NCBI GenBank assembly: GCA_021796015.1
Contig: JAJYOT010000030.1
Span: 1 to 21,924 of the forward strand
Length of the DNA stretch: 21,924 nt
Direction of reading: 5' to 3'
DNA from: a bacterium
GTDB lineage: Bacteria > Elusimicrobiota > Elusimicrobia > UBA1565 > UBA9628
In this document: positions 7,126-13,130 of the stretch, in pieces
Layout of the letters: each line of letters begins with the position of its first letter
How positions within the stretch are numbered: the stretch's first letter is position 1
Notes under the pieces: generated by a model
The model's database searches: none
Told to the model about the DNA's origin: nothing
Seen by the model: only the letters and a program-made list of their open reading frames with translations
Made by a program: the position numbers and the translations under genes

Positions 7126-7776
7126 TTGCGGCGAATCGTTTTTCTTGGAGTTATTTTTTGCCTTGGCTTTTTCGCCAAGGAAGTTCGCGCTGCTCCCGTG
7201 CCGCTTTTATGGCAGGAGCGTTATTATTTTGACGCCCTGCTTGAGGCGCGCGATCGCCAGAGTCGTTCGGAAAGCGATGCCAATCTCGTTCCTGTTTTAC
7301 GCTCGATTGCCGGGGAAGCCCTTCAGCAGGCCGCCAATGTCGGGCAGATTGATGCCTATGTTAAAACTCAATTAGGCAGTCTTCACTACGCTTTTCACCA
7401 AGACGATTCGAGCGCGAGTCTTAAGGTTATAGGCCTTAACCTCGGCACTCTTGGGCAGGGAATGGTTCAGGTGAGAAATAATCTGGCCTATTTGTCTGTG
7501 CGCTCCAATATCGCCTTTTCCCAAGCCTTGCCGGATCCTCATATTTATCAAAACTCGCTTTTAATTCTTACGGAGATTAAACGCCTCCAATTAGAGGTGG
7601 ATTCTTTGTATTTGGACGCGACAGCCGATGACAAGGTTGTTCAATCTCATCGAGATGAGGAGTCTCCTTTATTTATCTATCAATCGCAATTTTTTATTCA
7701 CAGTCTCTATGGCTTACAAGGGGAGGTTTTCGCTTTGTATAGTTCCGCTTATGATATCGCTTTACGCGCTCGCTAA
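7126..7776 (+). CDS. Secreted protein of unknown function, TTG start
   Basis: 216 residues. It begins with TTG 3 nt after the rho stop; GAGGA at 7114-7118 lies 7 nt upstream, which supports this rare start. MRRIVFLGVIFCLGFFAKEVRA is a clear Sec signal peptide with cleavage probable at VRA-AP. The mature part is mostly predicted helix (VPVLRSIAGEALQQAANV; ILTEIKRLQLEVDSLYLD) without cysteines or any motif I recognise. It is probably periplasmic. The downstream hydrolase gene overlaps its 3' end, so the two may act together. Export is well supported; the function is unknown. Confidence 0.75.
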   Translation: MRRIVFLGVIFCLGFFAKEVRAAPVPLLWQERYYFDALLEARDRQSRSESDANLVPVLRSIAGEALQQAANVGQIDAYVKTQLGSLHYAFHQDDSSASLKVIGLNLGTLGQGMVQVRNNLAYLSVRSNIAFSQALPDPHIYQNSLLILTEIKRLQLEVDSLYLDATADDKVVQSHRDEESPLFIYQSQFFIHSLYGLQGEVFALYSSAYDIALRAR

Positions 7777-8458
7777 GGTTTTTGTCGTCGCTTCTTGGGC
7801 CGCCGCTGGGCCAAAAAGCCATTTGATTCATTTTAAGACTCCTGATGGTTGGACTATCGCCGGTATGTATTACGCTCCTCCAAAAGCCAAAGGGGCGGCG
7901 GTCTTGATTCACGGCGTCGGAGCGGGGTTTGGAGAGTGGGATCCCTTGACGCCTAAACTCTGGGAAATGGGCTTGGCGAGTTTGGCCATTGATTTAAGGG
8001 GGCACGGACAAAGCGCGAGAGTGGGAAAGAAAACGTGGAAAGAGTTTTCCGATTCCGATTGGGCCTCCACCCAGAAAGATGTTGAAGCTTCTGTTCGTTT
8101 CTTGGAACGTCGCGGATTTAAAAGGGGGGAGATTGGCCTCATCGGCGGTTCTATTGGGGCAAACCTCGCTTCCCGCGTCGCTAAAAAATCTCGTCTTCCC
8201 TGGGAAGCGCTTCTTTCTCCCGGCGAGGAATACCGGGGGGTCAGACTTCAGATTCCGCAAAATATCCGTATTTGCGTCGCGGCTTCGCCTCAAGATTCCT
8301 ATGCCTTTCAAACCGCGTTATCCTTGATAACGGCGCCCAATGTCGTCTTTTTGCAGGCTTCTTCCGGGCACGGCGCTCAAATGCTGGCGCATCCGGGGTT
8401 TGTCGAGCGGTTATTATCCTGGATATCCCGCAACTTGACAGCAGTGAAAACGCCTTAG
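7709..8458 (+). CDS. Alpha/beta hydrolase, probably exported or membrane-anchored
   Basis: 249 residues. The fold is shown by VLIHGVGAGFGEWD (oxyanion region), DLRGHGQS, and the nucleophile elbow GGSIGAN (Ser148). The likely acid is Asp196 (AASPQDSYAF) and the base His221 (SGHGAQML), so the triad looks complete. Substrates could be esters, peptides or lipids; the sequence does not tell. The start is uncertain. The ATG at 7709 gives a full signal peptide (MAYKGRFSLCIVPLMISLYA onward, ending WAAAG) but overlaps the previous gene by 68 bp; the ATG at 7751 overlaps by 26 bp and lacks a basic n-region. Neither has a good ribosome site. The stop overlaps the convergent metallopeptidase stop. Confidence 0.82.
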   Translation: MAYKGRFSLCIVPLMISLYALAKVFVVASWAAAGPKSHLIHFKTPDGWTIAGMYYAPPKAKGAAVLIHGVGAGFGEWDPLTPKLWEMGLASLAIDLRGHGQSARVGKKTWKEFSDSDWASTQKDVEASVRFLERRGFKRGEIGLIGGSIGANLASRVAKKSRLPWEALLSPGEEYRGVRLQIPQNIRICVAASPQDSYAFQTALSLITAPNVVFLQASSGHGAQMLAHPGFVERLLSWISRNLTAVKTP

Positions 8459-9444
8459 CGGTTTTGCCACAAAGACGGGCTTTTAAGAAAACCGATCGTC
8501 TTATGACTCAGCCTTGAGGCGACGTTGAGAGAAGCCGGCAATTCATCCGGAGACGGTTTGTACCAGCACAAGGGCCGCATCCCCGAGGTGTATCCTTGCG
8601 AGAGAACGCAGGCCCCGACCGAAGGATCGGAGTTGCTCATGTCAATGAGATAAGATTTATTGCAGAGAGCGCCTTGAAAATAGGTGTCTAATCGGCATTG
8701 AGCGGCGGGGTGGTCGTCGTTGGTTTGGGAGACGACATGGGGATCCGGGGTATAAAAATGAAGAGGCTTGTGGTCCCTGGTTAATTCGGCGAGTAAACCC
8801 GAGACTGAAAGACCGGCCATCGCTTCCCGGATGCAAATCGAGACTTCACCTTGGTTATTGGGGTAGGATTTGGCGCAAGCTTTTTTGACGAAGCGAGAAT
8901 CCTTCCCGCCCCAGAAATGGGTAAAGTGAGCGGAGCCGGAATCGGCAAAAACGCGGTGGAGGCATTTTGAGGTCGAGAAATAATCCGCTTCGCCTTCATC
9001 AGAAGCCCAATTATCCCCGCCGCCATATTTCGGAGCGCCGCCCAAGTGGTGACCCATTTCGTGGCAGGCGACCAAGGCAAAGCCGTCCTGAGTCATGTGT
9101 TTGTCTCGGGCCAAGCCGCCGTAGCTGTTAATAATCCATTGGCCGTTGATTTCCTCAGCGTCGGAATTGACGGTAGGGTCATTCCACAAGCGGTTAAAAA
9201 CCAAAACTCCTCCGTGCGCCGCCACAATGGGAGCATAGACGGCTTGAACCTCATCAATCACTTGGTTAAACTGCTTTTCGGTGATACCGCTTTTGAGAGC
9301 CATGGAGTTAATCGGGTTTTGGAGCTGGTTGGGCGGTAAGAAGCTTTCTTTAGAAGTCGAGGAATCGCCAAAAGACTTTTGCGTGAGAGCTAAGCAGACA
9401 GACAACATCACGGCAGACAGGAAGAATTTTTTCTCTTTGGACAT
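8455..9444 (-). CDS. Secreted zinc metallopeptidase, HExxH gluzincin
   Basis: 329 residues from the ATG at 9444, which has a strong GGGGGG ribosome site 4 nt upstream; an upstream extension to 9495 is open but lacks one. The N-terminus (MSKEKKFFLSAVMLSVCLAL) is a signal peptide. The zinc motif VACHEMGHHLGG has His128, Glu129 and His132. It is followed by WASDEGEADYFSTSKCL, where a glutamate (150 or 152) is the likely third ligand; this resembles M48-type peptidases but I cannot place the family firmly. The C-terminal half has several cysteines (KKACAKS, SICIREA, AQCRLD, GALCNKS, GACVLS, RPLCWY), fitting disulfides outside the cytoplasm. It lies downstream of the coiled-coil gene. The TAA overlaps the hydrolase TAG tail to tail. 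Confidence 0.85.
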   Translation of the reverse strand: MSKEKKFFLSAVMLSVCLALTQKSFGDSSTSKESFLPPNQLQNPINSMALKSGITEKQFNQVIDEVQAVYAPIVAAHGGVLVFNRLWNDPTVNSDAEEINGQWIINSYGGLARDKHMTQDGFALVACHEMGHHLGGAPKYGGGDNWASDEGEADYFSTSKCLHRVFADSGSAHFTHFWGGKDSRFVKKACAKSYPNNQGEVSICIREAMAGLSVSGLLAELTRDHKPLHFYTPDPHVVSQTNDDHPAAQCRLDTYFQGALCNKSYLIDMSNSDPSVGACVLSQGYTSGMRPLCWYKPSPDELPASLNVASRLSHKTIGFLKSPSLWQNR

Positions 9445-9466
9445 GTTACCCCCCTTATTAAGCCCC

Positions 9467-9495
9467 ATTCTGCCATAAGTGGGGAAAAAAAGCAA
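9467..9495 (-). promoter_or_regulatory. Possible promoter of the metallopeptidase gene
   Basis: On the minus strand, TTGCTT (9490-9495) and CAGAAT (9467-9472) are spaced by 17 bp, in the 77-bp gap after the coiled-coil stop. The hexamers match the consensus only moderately, so the gene may instead be read from upstream. Confidence 0.3.
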
Positions 9496-9521
9496 ATCTT
9501 TTTAGAAAAATGAGGCCCGGG

Positions 9522-11810
9522 TTAATCGGTCTCGTTTTCTTCGTCGTTTTCGATGAGGCGAACTTCCTCGGAGGAGGGGGTGGGGAGAGGGGGAGCCTGG
9601 AGAGATTGAAGACCTTCCAGTCTTGCGGCGATTTCTTTTTCTTTTCTATCCCAAAGTTCGCGGGCCTTTTTTTGTTTATCCAGGTAATCTCTTTCCAATT
9701 CTTCTTTTCTTCGGTCAAGTTCGAGAGAACGCCGTTTCCATTCATCTTGCAATTCTTTTCTGAGAGCATCAAGGTCTTTCGCTTGCTGTTTTAGAACCTC
9801 GGCTTCGAATTTCTCGGCGGCTTCTTTGGTTGTCGCCAGTTCCTCTTCCATATCGGCTTTTCGTCTCTCAAAACGAGCCTCCGCCATTTTCTCTTTCCGG
9901 GCGAGTTCCGCGGCTTGCCGCTCGCGCATTTCGGTGATTTGAACTTCGTGATTATACATGAGATCTTCTTCCCGGCGGGCCATTTCCCTTTTGAGGGCTT
10001 CTTCCCGGGAATTAAAGTAGCGCTGAAGCTCATATTCTCTCTCAAGAGTTTCTTCTTTTTCTTTCTTCCTTCGCTCCTCCATTTCGTCTTTGACCTTGAT
10101 GAGCTGTTGGGCAAATTCCCGTCTTTGGCGTTCCATCTCGGATTCGTATCGGCGCACGAGTTCTTCTTCTCGCAAGCTCCATTGCTTGTCGAGATTTTTT
10201 TCCTTGAGCGAATAATCCGAAATGACGCGGGCCTTCGAATCCTTAAATTCTTGGGATTGCGACTCGCGGATTCTTTCAATCTCAGCGGCCTTGGCGGCGA
10301 AAGCGGCGTCCAAGGCGCGATTTTTTTCCTCATATTCTGATTTGACGGAAGCTCTTTCCGCCTCGAGGCGGGCCTCTTCATCCGCGATAAAGGTTTCTTT
10401 GTTGCGCTGGAGAGTTTCTCTGAGTTCATTTTCCTGATGAGCCAAAGACTCCTCCAAGGATAATTTTCTCTTGCGCAACTCTTCTTCGATTTCAATACTT
10501 CTCTCGGAAAGTTTTTGGGCGCGATCTTGATAAACGCTTTCAAGCTCTGCCGTCTTTCTCTCAAAATCGCGTTGTAATTCCTGATTTCTTTTCTCGCGCA
10601 TTCTTGCGGTTTCGCTTTCAAATTCGGCTTCTTTTTTTATAAATTTTTCTTCTAACTCTTCTTGCCTTCGGGCCAGTTCTTTTTGTTTGAGCGCGTATTC
10701 TTCATCGAGCGTTTTGAGTTTTTCTTGGACTTGGTTCTGGAGGGGCAATTTCTCCTTGGCAAGTTCTTCCTCAAAATGCCGAACCAAATTTTCTTCTTTC
10801 TCCGACCATTGGTTTCTAAGCCGGCGTTCGAGTTCCGTGTAGCGCGCCTCATAGTCGTGGGCTCTACGCTGGAATTCTTCCTCGAGATTTTTTCTTTCGA
10901 TTCTAAGGCGTTCGTCTATCTCCTGGGAACGCTCGGCCAAGGCCTTGGCGCGTTCCTCAAATTGCTGATTGGCGGCCCGGTCCAGGTTTTCTCGCGCTTC
11001 TTTGACTCTTGCCCAGAGCCCATTTTCCAACTCACCCCAGGAAGATTGAAGTTCGCTTTCTCGTCTCGCGTATTTCTCGCGGAGTTCGCTTTCTCTGGCG
11101 CGGTATTCCTTAATGAGCTTTTCTTCTTTCTCCGCGACCTTGAGCTCTATTTCCTCGGCGAGGTTCTCAAGCCGGCGTTCCAGGTTTTCATTTTGGCTTT
11201 TAAGGGCCGCGCGTTCCTCAAGAATTCCCTTTAAATCCGCTTCCCGGGTTCTTAGGATGGCGGCGATTTCGCGGTCTCTTTCCTGGCGGGCGATTTCAAT
11301 TTTCTCAATGTTTTGTTTGTAGTTTTCAGCTAGGCTCAGCTTCTCTTTTTCTGACTGAAGAAGAGCCTTTTCCCTGTCTTCTATTTTCTTTAAAGCTTCA
11401 GCCCAGGATTTTTCTTTTTCAACGGCATTCCGAGCAATTTTTTCGATTTCAGATTGCGCTAGAGAGAGGGCCTCTTCCAGACGTTTTTGATCGGCTTCAA
11501 GACGGGCTCTTTCCTCGGATTTAATTTGAAGCCGCATCTCATCCTTAATGCGTTCTTCTCGGTCGCGGAGTTCTCTTTCGATGGCTTCTTGTCTAGCCAA
11601 ATTTTCATTGAGGGTTTTGAGGGCCGTCTCAAGTTCTAAAACCTTATTTTCAAGGGCTTTTTTCTGGTAGGACTCTTCTTTTCTCTCGGATTTAAGGCGT
11701 TCGTTGACGCCTTGAAGATTGCGAATGGTCTCTAAAGCTCCGCGCAAGGCCAGGTGCGCGGCCTCGAGGTTCTCTATCCTTCCAAAACCTTCTCCTTCCG
11801 TTTCCGCCAT
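9522..11810 (-). CDS. Giant coiled-coil protein of unknown function
   Basis: 762 residues from the ATG at 11810 (AGGGAG directly upstream; a TTG at 11840 would add 10 residues). Almost the whole length, from about residue 30 to 720, is Glu/Lys/Arg/Gln/Leu-rich helix with heptad-like patterns (for example ELARRQEELEEKFIKKEAEF). No cysteine is present, and the only proline before the tail is at about residue 356 (EKLPLQN), close to the middle. Sub-motifs recur: RAKALAERSQEI (about 287) and RAQKLSERSIEI (about 430); NQWSEKEENLVR (333) and KQWSLREEELVR (542). The tail is APPLPTPSSEEV followed by acidic residues. There is no signal peptide, membrane segment or ATPase head, so it is not an SMC protein. 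A cytoskeletal or scaffold role is only an inference. Confidence 0.85.
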   Translation of the reverse strand: MAETEGEGFGRIENLEAAHLALRGALETIRNLQGVNERLKSERKEESYQKKALENKVLELETALKTLNENLARQEAIERELRDREERIKDEMRLQIKSEERARLEADQKRLEEALSLAQSEIEKIARNAVEKEKSWAEALKKIEDREKALLQSEKEKLSLAENYKQNIEKIEIARQERDREIAAILRTREADLKGILEERAALKSQNENLERRLENLAEEIELKVAEKEEKLIKEYRARESELREKYARRESELQSSWGELENGLWARVKEARENLDRAANQQFEERAKALAERSQEIDERLRIERKNLEEEFQRRAHDYEARYTELERRLRNQWSEKEENLVRHFEEELAKEKLPLQNQVQEKLKTLDEEYALKQKELARRQEELEEKFIKKEAEFESETARMREKRNQELQRDFERKTAELESVYQDRAQKLSERSIEIEEELRKRKLSLEESLAHQENELRETLQRNKETFIADEEARLEAERASVKSEYEEKNRALDAAFAAKAAEIERIRESQSQEFKDSKARVISDYSLKEKNLDKQWSLREEELVRRYESEMERQRREFAQQLIKVKDEMEERRKKEKEETLEREYELQRYFNSREEALKREMARREEDLMYNHEVQITEMRERQAAELARKEKMAEARFERRKADMEEELATTKEAAEKFEAEVLKQQAKDLDALRKELQDEWKRRSLELDRRKEELERDYLDKQKKARELWDRKEKEIAARLEGLQSLQAPPLPTPSSEEVRLIENDEENETD

Positions 11811-11864
11811 CTCCCTACTTTTAACGGATTTTTGTTGCAAAATCTTTACGTTAAATGAACTTGT

Positions 11865-11870
11865 TATAAT
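11865..11870 (+). promoter_or_regulatory. TATAAT -10 with a symmetric TTATAA core, possibly bidirectional
   Basis: TATAAT ends exactly 7 nt before the GTG at 11877, so the predicted transcript starts at the start codon. The core TTATAA (11864-11869) is a palindrome and reads TATAAC on the minus strand, placed for the coiled-coil gene (predicted start near 11856). No good -35 is visible on either side. Confidence 0.5.
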
Positions 11871-11876
11871 GAAGGG

Positions 11877-12341
11877 GTGGAAAAGAAAAAAATATTTCGA
11901 GGGGCGCTTCTGTTTGTTTTTATGACTGCAATGGTTTATGTTATGGCCTATGTTGATTTAATTTTTCGGGCGCGCTCGGCCTATTTGGAAGGCGAGAAAT
12001 ATCTCACCTGGAATGCTCATCCGGAATTGAAAAAGGCGTATTATGAAAAGATTTTTGAGCGAAGAAAAAAAGAAATAGAAGCGGAGTTTAAAGCTGGAGG
12101 CTTGACCCGGGCGGAGGAAAAAGAAAAAATAGATTTAGCCCAATTTAGGGAACAAGAACGCATCTCCGAAAGTTCCCTTAAATACGCCTATGTTTGGTTT
12201 CAGACCGCAGTGAAACTCTTTTCTCCACCGGAGAGCCGTTGGGTTAAACTCTCCCGACAAGAAATGCCTACAACTCTTGCCCTGTGGAAAAAAGAGTTGG
12301 ACGATCGGCATATTGCGTATCAAGACTATATGTTTCAGTGA
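11877..12341 (+). CDS. Small inner-membrane protein of unknown function
   Basis: 154 residues with a GTG start. One N-terminal membrane segment (IFRGALLFVFMTAMVYVMAY, about residues 6-25) is followed by a charged, mainly helical domain (YYEKIFERRKKEIEAEFKAG) and a C-terminal part with KYAYVWFQTAVKLFSPP. With a basic N-terminus the helix is a signal anchor, and the rest probably faces the periplasm. AAGGG abuts the GTG, too close for a normal ribosome site, while the -10 is placed for a leaderless mRNA. It precedes the slipin gene by 45 bp, so a shared membrane role is possible. I recognise no family. Confidence 0.65.
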   Translation: MEKKKIFRGALLFVFMTAMVYVMAYVDLIFRARSAYLEGEKYLTWNAHPELKKAYYEKIFERRKKEIEAEFKAGGLTRAEEKEKIDLAQFREQERISESSLKYAYVWFQTAVKLFSPPESRWVKLSRQEMPTTLALWKKELDDRHIAYQDYMFQ

Positions 12342-12350
12342 TTCCGCTAC

Positions 12351-12365
12351 TATAATTGTTACAAT
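12351..12365 (+). promoter_or_regulatory. Possible slipin promoter with an overlapping inverted repeat
   Basis: TATAAT at 12351-12356 and TACAAT at 12360-12365 are both -10-like. They overlap a perfect inverted repeat, ATTGT-T-ACAAT at 12355-12365, which could be an operator. No clear -35 is seen. AGGAGG (12377-12382) lies just before the slipin ATG. Confidence 0.35.
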
Positions 12366-12386
12366 GAGGGGAAACAAGGAGGCGAT

Positions 12387-13124
12387 ATGCTTATCTTTCT
12401 AGTCGCGGTCGTTGCGTTGGCTTTCGCAAGCGTGCGGGTGGTGACGGAGTATGATCGCCTCATTCTCTTCTTTCTGGGAAAGTTTCATTCCGTGGCGGGG
12501 CCGGGCGTGGTTTTAGTCATTCCAGGCCTCATGAGCGCCCAGAAAATCACTTTGCGCGTGGTCGTCCATGATGTTCCGCCCCAAGACATCATCACGAAAG
12601 ACAACGTATCCATTAAAGTCAATGCGGTCGTTTATTTTCGAGTGGTGGACCCCCAAAAAGCGATTTTAGCCGTTCAGGATTTTTTCTATGCGACCAGCCA
12701 GTTATCCCAGACAACCTTAAGAAGCGTTCTCGGGCGAATGGAGATGGATGAGCTTTTGGCCAGCCGAGAGAAAGTCAATGCCGAACTTCAGCAAATTCTA
12801 GATTCAGATACCGAACCCTGGGGCATTAAGGTGATTAAAGTCGAGGTCAAAAACATCGATTTGCCGGAAGACATGGTGCGGATGATTGCGATGCAAGCCG
12901 AAGCCGAACGCGACCGGCGGGCTAAAATTATTCGCGCCGACGGCGAGTTCCAATCTTCCCAAAAACTAAAGGAAGCGGCTGCGGTCTTATCGGATAACCC
13001 TGTCAGCATTCAGCTTCGCTATTTGCAGTCTTTGTCTGAGATCGCCACTGAAAAAAGCTCAACGATTGTATTTCCTATTCCCATTGATTTTTTTTCCGAC
13101 TTGCTGAAATCGCGTAAGAATTAA
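12387..13124 (+). CDS. Slipin, stomatin-like SPFH/Band 7 protein
   Basis: 245 residues. SPFH proteins oligomerise on the inner membrane and organise membrane domains or partner proteases. An N-terminal hydrophobic segment (MLIFLVAVVALAFASVRVV) is followed by the Band 7 domain: EYDRLILFFLGKF, GPGVVLVIPGL, HDVPPQDIITKDNVSIKVNA, VVYFRVVDPQKAIL, TLRSVLGRMEMDELLASRE, GIKVIKVEVKNIDLPEDM. The helical tail MQAEAERDRRAKIIRADGEF is typical of the family, as is the LRYLQSLSEIATEKSSTIVFP end. An AGGAGG site lies 4 nt before the ATG. No NfeD partner is adjacent, which is unusual since slipins often pair with NfeD; the upstream small membrane protein is a candidate partner instead. It ends 6 bp from the convergent MFS stop. 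Confidence 0.92.
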   Translation: MLIFLVAVVALAFASVRVVTEYDRLILFFLGKFHSVAGPGVVLVIPGLMSAQKITLRVVVHDVPPQDIITKDNVSIKVNAVVYFRVVDPQKAILAVQDFFYATSQLSQTTLRSVLGRMEMDELLASREKVNAELQQILDSDTEPWGIKVIKVEVKNIDLPEDMVRMIAMQAEAERDRRAKIIRADGEFQSSQKLKEAAAVLSDNPVSIQLRYLQSLSEIATEKSSTIVFPIPIDFFSDLLKSRKN

Positions 13125-13130
13125 CGGGTT

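Noticed and set aside
6729..7178. 149-residue minus-strand frame opposite rho
   Set aside because: It lies antisense to the most conserved part of Rho and has Ser/Arg-rich composition typical of a shadow frame.
8447..8465. Intrinsic terminator between the hydrolase and the metallopeptidase
   Set aside because: The stem is A/T-rich with a bulge and the T-run is inside the stem; too weak to annotate as a terminator.
9482..9515. Terminator after the coiled-coil gene from the TTTTTAGAAAAA inverted repeat
   Set aside because: The repeat is only A/T and has no GC stem, so it is unlikely to end transcription.
9797..10621. Second long minus-strand frame inside the coiled-coil gene as evidence of a frameshift
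   Set aside because: The main frame is continuous over 762 codons with a constant coiled-coil pattern, so the other frame is a by-product of repetitive Arg/Lys/Glu codons.
9915..11234. Long plus-strand open frames (e.g. 9915-10340, 10662-11234) opposite the coiled-coil gene
   Set aside because: They are Phe/Leu-rich mirror images of Glu/Lys codons on the other strand, without ribosome sites or recognisable domains.
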